Positions 25,414-34,858 are shown, numbered from the stretch's first letter. The stretch is 42,924 nt of DNA from Desulfuromusa sp. (GCA_021647765.1 JAKIUD010000025.1:1-42924), one strand, 5' to 3'. A program made the numbers and translations. Notes: generated by a model not told the origin, from the sequence alone.

Positions 25414-26778
25414 ATGAATACAAGCGATACAATTATTGCCCCAGCTACGGCTCCCGGAGTGGGGGGTATTGCAATTGTCCGTATTTCTGGCGCAGATGCC
25501 CTGTCGGCGCTACTAAGCTATTTTAGACCCTCCGCTGCTTCTGCCACACTAGAGTCACATCGTCTTTACTATGGCGCCTTGAGAGACCGTTCCGGTTGTT
25601 TGGTTGATGAGGTGATGGCTGTTTATATGGCCGCTCCACACACCTATACGCGCGATGACGTTGTTGAGATTCAATGCCATGGTAGCCAGCAAGTGATCAC
25701 AGCTATTTTGAGTTTGTATCAAGAACATGGTCTTCGCTTGGCGGAACCCGGTGAGTTTACCTATCGGGCGTTTATTTCCGGGCGTTTGGATTTGTCACAA
25801 GCAGAGGCGGTATCTCGTCTTGTTCATGCTAAAACCGATTCTGCGCGTAAATTATCCCTTGAGCAGGTTGGCGGTGCTTTAAGTCGGGAAATATATTCGT
25901 TGGCCGAGAGTCTAAAGAAAAGTTTGGTTTTAATTGAGGCGTGGATAGATTTTCCTGAGGAGGATTTACCTGACGAAGACCTTATTTCTATTGCTACCAC
26001 TATAGAGAACGCAAAATCAAAAACACTAACAATAACAAGTAGTTATACCTGTGGAAGGGTTTTGACCGAGGGGGCTTCGATTTTACTTTTGGGGCAACCG
26101 AATGTTGGAAAAAGTTCTTTGTTGAATGCCCTTTTAGGTGAAGAACGTGCCATAGTGACGGAGGTTCCCGGGACGACCCGGGATTTTCTTGAAGAGGGTT
26201 TTGTGATTGATGGCATACCGCTTCGGCTTGTTGATACGGCTGGGTTATGTAAATCAGGTGATGTTGTTGAGTCCGAAGGGGTAAGGAGAGCCGAGGAAAA
26301 AATTCCTTCAGCCGATTTACTTTTGTGGGTTGTAGATAGTACCAAAAAGCTCGATGATCTTGATCTTTATGTATACAATAGGTGTGTTGGTGTTCCGACC
26401 TTTTTGATTTTAACCAAAACAGACCTTGTTGCAGAGTTTGGGGATTTGTCTTTTTGTAACTTTCCTATCTATCAGATTTCTTCTAAGACGGGGGTCGGGT
26501 TGGATGGGTTGCGCCGCGGCATCTCCTCTTTTTTTGTTGGGGATCAGATATCTGCGCCCGAAGCGGTTATGCTGACTGAGCGTCGCCATTATGAGGTTTT
26601 GCTCTTTTGTTTGGATTGCCTTCGCAGGGCATCAGAGTTGTTGGTTGATGGTTCTACTTTAGAGTTGTTGGCGTTCGAGATTCGAGAGGCTCTGGATTGC
26701 TTAGGAAAAATATCAGGCGAAACTTCAACAGAGTCTCTCCTTGATGACATCTTTTCCGGTTTTTGTATTGGCAAGTAA
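25414..26778 (+). CDS. mnmE: tRNA modification GTPase MnmE
   Basis: MnmE acts with MnmG to make the cmnm5/nm5 group on U34 of several tRNAs. The 454-residue product starts MNTSDTIIAPATAPGVGGIA. The G domain has G1 GQPNVGKS (residues 227-234), the G3 DTAGL and the G4 TKTD motifs. The C-terminus is CIGK, the invariant motif with the catalytic Cys. The ATG at 25414 fits the family better than an in-frame TTG at 25402. Neither has a good Shine-Dalgarno. It lies 17 bp after yidC. Confidence 0.96.
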   Translation: MNTSDTIIAPATAPGVGGIAIVRISGADALSALLSYFRPSAASATLESHRLYYGALRDRSGCLVDEVMAVYMAAPHTYTRDDVVEIQCHGSQQVITAILSLYQEHGLRLAEPGEFTYRAFISGRLDLSQAEAVSRLVHAKTDSARKLSLEQVGGALSREIYSLAESLKKSLVLIEAWIDFPEEDLPDEDLISIATTIENAKSKTLTITSSYTCGRVLTEGASILLLGQPNVGKSSLLNALLGEERAIVTEVPGTTRDFLEEGFVIDGIPLRLVDTAGLCKSGDVVESEGVRRAEEKIPSADLLLWVVDSTKKLDDLDLYVYNRCVGVPTFLILTKTDLVAEFGDLSFCNFPIYQISSKTGVGLDGLRRGISSFFVGDQISAPEAVMLTERRHYEVLLFCLDCLRRASELLVDGSTLELLAFEIREALDCLGKISGETSTESLLDDIFSGFCIGK

Positions 26779-26779
26779 A

Positions 26780-26795
26780 CGTTTCACGTGAAACA
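26780..26795. promoter_or_regulatory. parS: parS centromere-like site
   Basis: CGTTTCACGTGAAACA in the 32-bp gap between mnmE and mnmG matches the bacterial parS consensus TGTTTCACGTGAAACA at 15 of 16 positions and contains its perfect 14-bp palindrome. ParB encoded 3.4 kb downstream is expected to bind and spread from it. It lies about 3.9 kb from the likely origin, as is usual. Confidence 0.92.
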
Positions 26796-26810
26796 TTGAG
26801 GGTGTGATGT

Positions 26811-28682
26811 GTGGTGAATAGCTATTCAAAAAATTATCAGGTTATTGTGGTTGGTGCTGGACATGCGGGATGTGAGGCGGCATTGGCTTCTGCACGAATG
26901 GGTTGTTCCACGCTGTTGTTGACTATTGGTCTTGACACGATTGCGCAAATGTCGTGTAACCCCTCGATTGGTGGTTTGGCAAAAGGACACCTGGTCCATG
27001 AAATTGATGCTATGGGTGGGGAGATGGGCTTGAATATTGACGCTACCGGAATACAATTTCGGAGGCTGAATACAAGAAAGGGGCCGGCAGTTCGTGCTGC
27101 TAGGGCGCAGGCTGACAGGATGGCCTATAGTGCACGAATGAAATATGTGATTGAGCAGGAGGAGTTGCTAGATCTTAAGCAGGGGATGGTTGATGATCTC
27201 CTGGTTGAAAAGGGTCGAGTTGTTGGCCTTGAAACGAGAGAAGGTATTGGTTTCTATGGTGAAGCGGTTGTTCTTACAACAGGAACCTTTATGCGTGGTT
27301 TGATTCATATTGGTCTGAATAATTATGCAGGTGGTCGTGCAGGAGAGCTCTCAGCTGAAGGTCTTTCTGGTTCGTTAAAAAGGCTTGGTTTTCGGATTGG
27401 TCGACTTAAAACTGGGACACCTGCACGGTTGTCGGCACGTTCAATTGATTTTTCCAAACTTGAGAGGCAGCCGGGAGACCAGCAGATAAAGCCATTTTCT
27501 TTTGTGACGGATAAGATTGAGAGGGAGCAGGTCGACTGCTTTGTTGCGGAAACAAATGAAAAAACCCACCAGATAATTCGTGAGAGTTTGGACAGGTCGC
27601 CACTTTATTCAGGGGTTATTGAGGGCGTGGGTCCCCGCTATTGCCCGTCGATAGAAGATAAGGTGGTTCGTTTCCCTGATAAAAATAGCCATCAATCATT
27701 TCTGGAGCCAGAAGGTATGCGTGGCAGTGAGATGTATCCGAGCGGTTTGTCGACATCTCTGCCGCCCGATGTGCAGTTGGCATATTTTCGTTCAATGGTG
27801 GGTTTTGAGCGGGTTGAGATAATGCGACCGGGATATGCAATTGAGTATGATTTTGTCGAGCCGATGCAATTGAGGGCAAGTTTAGAAACTAGGGCTGTTG
27901 CAGGGTTGTTTCATGCTGGTCAGATCAATGGAACCTCCGGTTACGAAGAAGCTGCCGGACAAGGTTTGTTGGCAGGAATCAATGCTGCCCGGAGGTGTCA
28001 GGGGAGGGATCCGGTGATAATTGGTCGGGATGAGGGTTATCTTGGGGTTATGGTTGATGATCTGGTGACCCAGCCTACAACAGATCCCTATCGGATGTTT
28101 ACGTCACGTGCTGAGTATCGCTTATTACTGCGAGAAGATAATGCAGATCAACGACTGACAGAACTTGGCCGCAAGATTGGCCTGGTAGGTGATACCCGGT
28201 GGGAGAAATACCTGAAAAAACAGGAACAGGTTGTTGCTGCCAGTCAAATAATAAAAAATAAAAGTATAACTCCCTCTGATAGGCAAGTTGTAGAAGATCT
28301 GGATTTGGGTGAGTTGAAAAGTGGTGTCAGCTTAGAATTACTATTGAAGAGGCCAGAGATTAATATTGCTCAGCTTGAAGCTGTCTGCCCGGAGTTGAGT
28401 GAGTTTTCTCGACAGGCTCTTGAGCAGGTAGAGATTGCAGTTAAGTATGAGGGGTATATCAAGAGACAGCTGGAGCAGGTCGAAAGATTTCGTGAGCAAG
28501 AAGAAATCAAACTGCCCGCTGATATTGACTATATGAAAATTCCAAGCATATCAACTGAGGTGCGTGAAAAGCTGATTAATATTAAGCCGATAAGCCTTGG
28601 ACAGGCGAGTAGGATTCAAGGGGTTACTCCTGCGGCTATCGCTGTTATCCACATATACCTGCGTAAACAAAACTATGCTTAA
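26811..28682 (+). CDS. mnmG: tRNA uridine 5-carboxymethylaminomethyl modification enzyme MnmG
   Basis: MnmG is the FAD- and NADH-dependent partner of MnmE. The 623-residue product has the FAD-binding VIVVGAGHAGCEAALASARMG, the conserved CNPSIGGLAKGHLV with catalytic Cys, and GRAGELSAEGLS. The start is GTG at 26811 with GAGGG upstream. An ATG at 26807 is in another frame and stops at once. A perfect DnaA-box sequence (28645-28653) occurs near the 3' end, inside codons, and may be chance. It overlaps rsmG by eight bases. Confidence 0.97.
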   Translation: MVNSYSKNYQVIVVGAGHAGCEAALASARMGCSTLLLTIGLDTIAQMSCNPSIGGLAKGHLVHEIDAMGGEMGLNIDATGIQFRRLNTRKGPAVRAARAQADRMAYSARMKYVIEQEELLDLKQGMVDDLLVEKGRVVGLETREGIGFYGEAVVLTTGTFMRGLIHIGLNNYAGGRAGELSAEGLSGSLKRLGFRIGRLKTGTPARLSARSIDFSKLERQPGDQQIKPFSFVTDKIEREQVDCFVAETNEKTHQIIRESLDRSPLYSGVIEGVGPRYCPSIEDKVVRFPDKNSHQSFLEPEGMRGSEMYPSGLSTSLPPDVQLAYFRSMVGFERVEIMRPGYAIEYDFVEPMQLRASLETRAVAGLFHAGQINGTSGYEEAAGQGLLAGINAARRCQGRDPVIIGRDEGYLGVMVDDLVTQPTTDPYRMFTSRAEYRLLLREDNADQRLTELGRKIGLVGDTRWEKYLKKQEQVVAASQIIKNKSITPSDRQVVEDLDLGELKSGVSLELLLKRPEINIAQLEAVCPELSEFSRQALEQVEIAVKYEGYIKRQLEQVERFREQEEIKLPADIDYMKIPSISTEVREKLINIKPISLGQASRIQGVTPAAIAVIHIYLRKQNYA

Positions 28683-29352
28683 CTACCTCACCGAGGGCTT
28701 GACACGAGCCAAAATAGAACTCCCTGAAGAGACGCTCGTCAGGGAGTTGCGATTTCTCGAAGAGTTGTTGCGCTGGAACAAGCGGGTTAACTTAACTTCT
28801 GTCCATGATTCTAACGAGGCCATTGAAAAGCACTTAATTGATTCATTGTTGGTGATGCCTTGTCTTGGGAGAATAAAAAGTATTTTGGATATGGGTTCCG
28901 GTGGTGGGTTGCCGGGGATTCCTTTGGCGATAGCTGAACCAGAAATTAAAGTTGATTCAATTGATAGTGTTGGCAAGAAGGTCCATTTTCAAAAACACAT
29001 CAAGCGCCTATTGCAACTGGATAACTTTACAGTTGTGCAGTCACGCGTTGAAGATCTGAATAGTGCTGGTTTAGGGGGGAAGTTGTATGATTTGATCATC
29101 TGTCGTGCTTTCACTTCGCTCGATACTTATATTGGTTTTGCTGCCCCCTGGTTAAAGTCGGGAGGACGGCTATTGGCTATGAAGGGTCCTGAAGGGTGCG
29201 ATGAGATCATTGTAGCAAGAGAGACAATTCAGCGGCTAAAATTAAGCAATCCTTTAACTATCGAATATTCTCTCCCTTTTTCCGCTGCAAATAGACAAAT
29301 TATAGTCATAAAAAAGCCAAAAGTTTGCATGTCTGATGACAATAGGGGCTGA
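28675..29352 (+). CDS. rsmG: 16S rRNA (guanine527-N7)-methyltransferase
   Basis: RsmG methylates G527 of 16S rRNA. The 225-residue product has the SAM-binding motif ILDMGSGGGLPGIPLAIAEP (residues 70-89), the upstream RWNKRVNLTSV segment and ICRAFTSLDTYIGFAAPWLK. I place the start at the ATG at 28675, overlapping the mnmG stop by eight bases. The longer frame from 28597 runs inside mnmG and is rejected. It is coupled to mnmG. Confidence 0.95.
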   Translation: MLNYLTEGLTRAKIELPEETLVRELRFLEELLRWNKRVNLTSVHDSNEAIEKHLIDSLLVMPCLGRIKSILDMGSGGGLPGIPLAIAEPEIKVDSIDSVGKKVHFQKHIKRLLQLDNFTVVQSRVEDLNSAGLGGKLYDLIICRAFTSLDTYIGFAAPWLKSGGRLLAMKGPEGCDEIIVARETIQRLKLSNPLTIEYSLPFSAANRQIIVIKKPKVCMSDDNRG

Positions 29353-29449
29353 ATTTAGCTCTTGCATGTGATATCCTCACCGTTTGATTGTCAAGATTCC
29401 TTGCTGGTTATTTTGGTTAGCAGATTGAGTAATTAAAGGAGCATCATAA

Positions 29450-30220
29450 ATGGCAAAGATAATCGCCATTGCAAATCAGAAAGGCGGGGTTGGTAAGACA
29501 ACAACAGCTGTCAATCTGGCTGCGTCGTTGGCTGCCGCGGAAAAGAAAACCCTGTTGATAGATATGGATCCTCAGGCGAATGCTTGTAGTGGGCTTGGAA
29601 TTGATAAAACTGAAGCAATATCAACTATTTACAATGTTTTGCTGGGAGAGGAAAAAGTTCATAATATCATCCAGAAAACCGCTTTGGAATGCCTTGATGT
29701 GTTGCCATCCAACACTGATCTAATTGGTGCAGAGATTGAGTTGATCGATACCCTTGATCGGGAAAAACAACTAAAATTTGCCCTCGAAGATCTCCTTCCT
29801 GAATATGAATATATGATTATTGATTGCCCCCCATCTCTGAGCTTGCTGACAGTCAATGCTCTTTCTGCCGCAAACTCAGTCCTGGTTCCCTTGCAGTGTG
29901 AGTTTTATGCGATGGAGGGGCTGGGTCAGTTGATGCAGACAATCGGGCTTGTTCAGCAGGAATTAAATCCAGAACTTGATATCAATGGGATATTGCTGAC
30001 AATGTTTGATGGGCGCAACAATCTTTGCCATCAGGTCAGTGATGAAATACGAAGCCATTTTGGAGATAAGGTGTTCCGCACGGTTGTGCCACGAAATGTT
30101 CGATTATCAGAGGCTCCCAGTTATGGCCAACCAGTATTGACTTATGATATCGGTTCGCGGGGAGCGCAGGCGTATATGAATTTAACCAAAGAAGTTTTGG
30201 CAGGAGGGGCTTGTGGCTAA
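29450..30220 (+). CDS. parA: Chromosome-partitioning ATPase ParA (Soj)
   Basis: ParA is the Walker-type ATPase that moves ParB-parS complexes and the origin. The 256-residue protein has the deviant Walker A KGGVGKTTT (residues 11-19), MDPQANACSGLG and DCPPSLSLLTVNAL. The short N-terminus without an HTH marks the chromosomal type. AAAGGAG precedes the start. The 97-bp gap after rsmG may carry a promoter. It overlaps parB by eight bases. Confidence 0.97.
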   Translation: MAKIIAIANQKGGVGKTTTAVNLAASLAAAEKKTLLIDMDPQANACSGLGIDKTEAISTIYNVLLGEEKVHNIIQKTALECLDVLPSNTDLIGAEIELIDTLDREKQLKFALEDLLPEYEYMIIDCPPSLSLLTVNALSAANSVLVPLQCEFYAMEGLGQLMQTIGLVQQELNPELDINGILLTMFDGRNNLCHQVSDEIRSHFGDKVFRTVVPRNVRLSEAPSYGQPVLTYDIGSRGAQAYMNLTKEVLAGGACG

Positions 30221-31073
30221 ACTAAAACGACCAGCATTAGGTCGAGGGATTGGTGCCCTTTTGAATTCAGCAGCACAAGAGGGGGGAAAAAAATACTTTT
30301 CTTGTCCGATTGAAGATTTAAAACCACATAGCCGCCAACCACGCAAAACGTTTGACAATAGCAAAATGGCTGAATTGGTCGCATCCATTAAGGAAAAAGG
30401 GATTATTCAGCCCCTGGTTGTGCGCCGACAAGATGATTTCTATCAAATTATTGCTGGAGAGCGACGCTGGCGGGCAGCACAGAAAGCTGGTTTAGAACGT
30501 GTTCCTGTTGTTATTCAGGATGTTTCAGAAGATTGGGCTCTGGAAATTGCGCTGATAGAAAATATTCAGCGCGAAGATCTCAACCCTTTGGAAGAAGCGG
30601 GTGCTTACCGTTATCTGATGGACAGTTTTGATCTACTTCAGGAAGAGGTTGCAAGGCGGGTCGGGAAGGATCGCTCAACAGTTACCAATGCCTTAAGATT
30701 GTTGCGGCTGCCAGAAAAAGTTAAAACTGATTTAGTTTCTGGTCGATTAAGTATGGGACACGCACGTGCGTTATTGGCTCTGGAGCAGGAAGAGGACATT
30801 ATTGAAGCGAGCATGGAAATCATCAGGAAAAAACTATCAGTCCGTGAAACTGAAGCCCTGATTAAAAAAATAAAAAATGTTTTTGCTGTAAAAACACCGA
30901 AAATAACGACGGAAAAATTGCTTGATCCCAACCAGCTGGCACTTGAAAGTGCCCTTGCTCAGCAATTGGGAACCCGGGTAAAATTGGTGTCAAGGGGTAA
31001 GGGGGGTCGGATAGAGATCAGTTATCATGATCAAGATGAACTGAGTCGGATCGTTGATTTGCTGGATATTTAA
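30213..31073 (+). CDS. parB: Chromosome-partitioning protein ParB (Spo0J)
   Basis: ParB is a CTP-dependent clamp that loads at parS. The 286-residue protein has ALGRGIGALL at the N-terminus, the CTP-binding GERRWRAAQ (from residue 82), the ENIQREDLNPLEEA motif, an HTH (EEVARRVGKDRSTVTNALRL) and a C-terminal dimerisation domain. The start is GTG at 30213 with AGGAGG upstream. It overlaps parA by eight bases. Its target parS is at 26780-26795. Confidence 0.97.
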   Translation: MAKLKRPALGRGIGALLNSAAQEGGKKYFSCPIEDLKPHSRQPRKTFDNSKMAELVASIKEKGIIQPLVVRRQDDFYQIIAGERRWRAAQKAGLERVPVVIQDVSEDWALEIALIENIQREDLNPLEEAGAYRYLMDSFDLLQEEVARRVGKDRSTVTNALRLLRLPEKVKTDLVSGRLSMGHARALLALEQEEDIIEASMEIIRKKLSVRETEALIKKIKNVFAVKTPKITTEKLLDPNQLALESALAQQLGTRVKLVSRGKGGRIEISYHDQDELSRIVDLLDI

Positions 31074-31104
31074 ACGGTAAAACAAATGGAAAGTGGTGAG
31101 TCGA

Positions 31105-31527
31105 ATGTTTGGTGGAAAAAAACAGGAGCGGAGTGCAATGAAAAAGCCGGTAGCGATAGATAAAGCGGATATTAAGGCATTTCTTGGGCCAGGGAGCCGT
31201 TTTGAGGGGAAACTGAGTTTTGATGAAATGGTGCGACTTGACGGGATTTTCTCTGGTGAAATTAACTCTACAGACACCTTGATTGTTGGAGAATCTGCCA
31301 AGATTGACGGAAGTATCAATGTTGGAGCCTTGATTCTTAGTGGTCAGTTTAAGGGGGATATTAAAGCGACAACAATGGTTGAATTGCGAGCTCCGGCACA
31401 AGTGACCGGAAGCATCGAGGTTCCATCGCTGAAGATCGACGAAAAGGTTGTGTTTAATGGTGAAATTAAGATGCCAGAAAACCAGCCCTTTGCGAGTACA
31501 AAACCTGCGGCTGAGAAAAAGAAATAG
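31105..31527 (+). CDS. Bactofilin (polymer-forming cytoskeletal protein)
   Basis: The 140-residue product has the bactofilin beta-helix core: FLGPGSRFEGKLSFDEMVRL, DGIFSGEI, LIVGESAKIDGSINVG and DIKATTMVELRAPAQVTGSI. Disordered polar tails lie at both ends. Bactofilins polymerise without nucleotide and in some bacteria position ParAB or cell-wall enzymes. Its place right after parB fits that link. The ATG at 31105 is preferred; a GTG at 31093 in the same frame is possible. Confidence 0.9.
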   Translation: MFGGKKQERSAMKKPVAIDKADIKAFLGPGSRFEGKLSFDEMVRLDGIFSGEINSTDTLIVGESAKIDGSINVGALILSGQFKGDIKATTMVELRAPAQVTGSIEVPSLKIDEKVVFNGEIKMPENQPFASTKPAAEKKK

Positions 31528-31696
31528 ATTTATCCAAGCGTAATGTGTCCCAGAGGTATGAATTCGATACCAGACGCGCCCAGAAAGTCGTTAAAAAGCT
31601 GAATAGGGTTAGGAAACAGGGACTTGACATCTGTTGTTGAATTATGATAGCAATGCCGCTTCTTATTCAAACCCCCATATTATAAATCGATTGACT

Positions 31697-31711
31697 TGTA
31701 TACTGTATACA
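31697..31711. promoter_or_regulatory. Perfect palindrome upstream of the atp operon
   Basis: TGTATACTGTATACA is a perfect 15-bp palindrome around a central T, 36 bp before the atpF' start codon. It immediately follows TTGACT, which may be a -35 element. Sites with TTGTATAC cores are typical of GntR-family repressors, so this may be an operator for the atp operon. No such regulator is encoded in the window. Confidence 0.45.
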
Positions 31712-31746
31712 TCAAAAAGAGTCTTTCAGACAAAGAGGTGAGCTAG

Positions 31747-32175
31747 GTGATTAGCGTTGACTGGACACTGGGTCTACAGTTTCTGAACTTCATTATTCTT
31801 CTTCTTATTTTAAATAAGTTGCTCTATAAGCCATTAAGTAAAATTATGGCTCAGCGGCGCGAAAAAATAGAGGGTTCCTACGCTCGGGCTAAAGAGTTGG
31901 AGACGGGGATTGATGAAAAAATGCGGCTTTATCAGCAGCAGCTTAACGATGCAAAAATCTTTGCCAATGAAGAACGAAGTCAGTTAAGGAAGGGCGCAAT
32001 TGAAGTGGAGGCAGCGTTACTGTCTGAGGCTCATAAAAAGGCTACAGCTCGACTACAGATGATCAAGGCGCAGGTTGCTGGTGAGGCTGAGGACGCAAGG
32101 AAGATCTTGCAGAGTGAGGCCAGGTCTTTAGCTGGACAGATTGCAACTAAAATTCTTGGCCGTGAATTGGCTTAA
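31747..32175 (+). CDS. atpF': ATP synthase F0 subunit b'
   Basis: The 142-residue protein has one N-terminal membrane helix (LQFLNFIILLLILNKLLY) followed by a long charged coiled coil, the pattern of the peripheral-stalk b subunit. It is the first of two b-type genes in tandem, forming a b/b' heterodimer as in phototrophs and many deltaproteobacteria. The start is GTG at 31747 with GAGGTGAG upstream. The a and c subunit genes are not in this operon and must lie elsewhere, as in related genomes. Confidence 0.88.
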   Translation: MISVDWTLGLQFLNFIILLLILNKLLYKPLSKIMAQRREKIEGSYARAKELETGIDEKMRLYQQQLNDAKIFANEERSQLRKGAIEVEAALLSEAHKKATARLQMIKAQVAGEAEDARKILQSEARSLAGQIATKILGRELA

Positions 32176-32196
32176 AGCGAAGAAGGGTTAAGTGTT

Positions 32197-32781
32197 ATGC
32201 GCAATAAGGTCGCAACGGTTATTGTCTCACTCGTTCTGATTGGACTGTTTGGTGGAGTTGTTTTTGCCTCTGCTGAAGGGGGTCATCATGTTGCTAGTGG
32301 GGTTCTGTTAAAGGATTTTCTCTACCGGGTTCTCAATTTTGCAATTGTCGTTGCTATTCTCGCCTATTTTTTAACCAAACCGATTAAAAAAGTTTTCGCC
32401 GGGCGTCGGGAAGAAATCGAAAAAAACCTGGCTGAAGCTAAAAAAATCAAGGAAGAAGCAGAAGCTAAGTTTGCAGAATATGATCGTAAACTGGCTCAGG
32501 CAACCGAAGAAATCTCTGAGATCAGTGCTGCTATCCGCCGTGAAGGTGAAGCGGAAAAACAGAAAATTATTGAAAATGCCAAAGCAATGGCAATAAAAAT
32601 TGAACAGGATGCTGAAAAGGCTGCTGAAATGGAGGTAGCCAAGGCACGGACTCTGCTACAACGGGAAGCCGTTCAGTTAGCAGTTGGTGTTGCAGAGGAA
32701 CTGTTGAAGAAGAACTTCACCAAAGAAGATGATGCCCGTTTGATCGACGAGTATATGCAGAAGGTGGGAGAGTTACATTGA
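32197..32781 (+). CDS. atpF: ATP synthase F0 subunit b
   Basis: This 194-residue protein has an N-terminal hydrophobic, signal-like segment (about residues 5-25, ending VVFASAEGGHH), then the membrane anchor FLYRVLNFAIVVAILAYFLT, and a long coiled coil rich in Glu, Lys and Ala. The extra N-terminal segment is a known feature of b subunits in this group. It pairs with b' to form the peripheral stalk. The stop overlaps the atpH TTG start. Confidence 0.92.
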   Translation: MRNKVATVIVSLVLIGLFGGVVFASAEGGHHVASGVLLKDFLYRVLNFAIVVAILAYFLTKPIKKVFAGRREEIEKNLAEAKKIKEEAEAKFAEYDRKLAQATEEISEISAAIRREGEAEKQKIIENAKAMAIKIEQDAEKAAEMEVAKARTLLQREAVQLAVGVAEELLKKNFTKEDDARLIDEYMQKVGELH

Positions 32782-33320
32782 GTAACAGTGCGATTTCAAT
32801 AAGATATGCCAAGGCATTGCTGAATATTGCTTCTGAAGAGGAGCGGGTTACACAGTATTCGGAAGAGTTAGCTGGTATTGCAGCGGTACTGAAAAGGGAA
32901 GATCTACTGCGGTTGCTGCTGGATAGTCCGACCTTTCCTTTGGCGAAGAAAAGCGCAATTATGCATGATATTGCGGACGTTCTTAAGTTGAGTAACGGGA
33001 TGTGCAAGTTTTTGGATTTACTCCTTAAGAAGGATCGGATTGCATATTTATCGCAGATTGATATGAACTATCGCAAAATCTCAGAAGAGTTGTCAGGCGT
33101 TGTTCGAGCCAATATCAAGGCAGCAAATAAATTGACCAAGAAGCGCACAGATGAAATCAGGCAAGGTTTAGAAAAACAGACCGGGATGCAGGTTGTCCTG
33201 AGTGTTGAAACAGATAAATCATTGATTGGCGGCCTCCAGGCAGAGATCGGTGGTAAACTTTTTGATGGCAGTGTGAAAACCCAGCTGAAACGGATTGCAG
33301 ATACATTAGCAAAGGGGTAA
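32778..33320 (+). CDS. atpH: ATP synthase F1 subunit delta
   Basis: The delta subunit joins the peripheral stalk to the alpha3beta3 head. The 180-residue product begins SNSAISIRYAKALLNIA and ends with the family's LIGGLQAEIGGKLFDGSVKT. The start is TTG at 32778 sharing bases with the atpF stop (TTGA), with GGAG upstream. The next gene, atpA, follows by nine bases. Confidence 0.94.
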   Translation: MSNSAISIRYAKALLNIASEEERVTQYSEELAGIAAVLKREDLLRLLLDSPTFPLAKKSAIMHDIADVLKLSNGMCKFLDLLLKKDRIAYLSQIDMNYRKISEELSGVVRANIKAANKLTKKRTDEIRQGLEKQTGMQVVLSVETDKSLIGGLQAEIGGKLFDGSVKTQLKRIADTLAKG

Positions 33321-33329
33321 CAAATTATT

Positions 33330-34838
33330 ATGGAAATCAGAGCAGAAGAAATCAGCGCGATTATCAAGCGTCAGATCGAAGACTTCGGTCGCGAAGTTGA
33401 GGTCAGCGAAACCGGCACCATTATTTCGGTTGGTGATGGTATTGCCCGTATTCATGGTCTTGACAAGGCAATGTCTGGCGAACTCCTTGAATTCCCTGGT
33501 GGGACTATGGGGATGGTTCTGAATCTTGAGGAAGACAATGTTGGTGCTGCGATCCTTGGTGATTCAGAGCACATTAAAGAGGGAGATCTGGTCAAGCGAA
33601 CCGAGCAAATTGTTCAGGTTCCGGTTGGTGATGCTCTGGTTGGTCGTGTTGTTAATGGTATCGGTATTCCGATTGATGGTAAGGGCGATATTGAGACAGA
33701 GACCTATAGTCAGGTGGAGATTAAGGCTCCGGGTATCGTTGCGCGTAAGTCGGTTCATGAACCAATGCAGACAGGGCTCAAAGCGATCGATGCTATGGTT
33801 CCGATCGGTCGTGGTCAACGAGAGCTGATTATCGGTGACCGGCAGACCGGGAAAACGGCCGTTGCAATAGATACAATTATCAACCAGAAAGGCAATGGTG
33901 TTATCTGTATTTACGTTGCTATCGGACAGAAGCGTTCTACCGTTGCTCAGGTTGTTGACAGGCTCCGTAAGCATGGCGCGATGGATTATACTATCGTTGT
34001 CGCAGCTACGGCGTCCGATCCGGCTCCACTCCAGTTTATCTCACCGTATACCGGTGTTACCATGGGAGAGTTCTTCCGTGATAGTGGCAAACATGCCCTG
34101 ATTGTTTACGATGATCTCTCTAAACAAGCGGTTGCCTATCGTCAGCTTTCCCTGCTTCTACGCCGTCCACCAGGTCGTGAAGCTTTCCCCGGTGACGTTT
34201 TCTATTTGCACAGCCGGTTACTCGAGCGGGCTTGCAAGCTGAATGACGCTGAAGGCGCAGGTTCTTTGACTGCATTACCTATCATCGAAACTCAGGCGGG
34301 TGATGTATCTGCTTACATTCCGACCAACGTTATTTCGATTACTGACGGTCAGATTTTCCTTGAGACCGACCTCTTCTATTCTGGGGTACGTCCAGCAATC
34401 AATGTCGGGCTGTCGGTTTCACGGGTTGGTGGCTCTGCGCAGGTTAAGGCAATGAAGCAGGTTGCCGGGACTCTGCGCCTGGCACTAGCTCAGTATCGTG
34501 AAATGGCTGCTTTTGCCCAATTTGGTTCAGATCTTGATGCTGCAACTCAGGCACAGCTGAATCGTGGAGCGCGTCTGGTTGAGATTCTCAAACAGGGACA
34601 ATACAAGCCGCTGCCAGTTGCTATTCAGGTTTTGGCCATCTATGCGGCAAATAATGGTTACGTTGATGATTATCCAACCACCGTTGTTTCAAAATATGAA
34701 GCTGAAATGATTGCGTTTATGGAAGCTCGACATACTGATATAATCAAAGATTTGACCGCGAAAAATGCTCTTGATGATGACCTGGAAGGTCGGGTCAAGT
34801 CTGCTCTTGAAGAATTTAATGGTCAGTTTGTAGCCTGA
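33330..34838 (+). CDS. atpA: ATP synthase F1 subunit alpha
   Basis: The 502-residue alpha subunit has Walker A GDRQTGKT (169-176), the DLSKQAVAYRQLSLLLRRPP segment, and the VGLSVSRVGGSAQ segment near the arginine finger. It binds nucleotide without catalysis and completes the catalytic sites of beta. It is standard in length and in position between atpH and atpG. Confidence 0.98.
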   Translation: MEIRAEEISAIIKRQIEDFGREVEVSETGTIISVGDGIARIHGLDKAMSGELLEFPGGTMGMVLNLEEDNVGAAILGDSEHIKEGDLVKRTEQIVQVPVGDALVGRVVNGIGIPIDGKGDIETETYSQVEIKAPGIVARKSVHEPMQTGLKAIDAMVPIGRGQRELIIGDRQTGKTAVAIDTIINQKGNGVICIYVAIGQKRSTVAQVVDRLRKHGAMDYTIVVAATASDPAPLQFISPYTGVTMGEFFRDSGKHALIVYDDLSKQAVAYRQLSLLLRRPPGREAFPGDVFYLHSRLLERACKLNDAEGAGSLTALPIIETQAGDVSAYIPTNVISITDGQIFLETDLFYSGVRPAINVGLSVSRVGGSAQVKAMKQVAGTLRLALAQYREMAAFAQFGSDLDAATQAQLNRGARLVEILKQGQYKPLPVAIQVLAIYAANNGYVDDYPTTVVSKYEAEMIAFMEARHTDIIKDLTAKNALDDDLEGRVKSALEEFNGQFVA

Positions 34839-34858
34839 TACGGTAAAGGTTTGGACAG

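Noticed and set aside
28645..28653. Perfect DnaA box TTATCCACA in mnmG
   Set aside because: A single box inside codons with no partner nearby; chance occurrence cannot be excluded.
31528..31746. Possible RNA gene or small ORF between the bactofilin gene and atpF'
   Set aside because: No tRNA-like fold or open frame. TTGACA at 31624 lacks a well-spaced -10, so no promoter was called.
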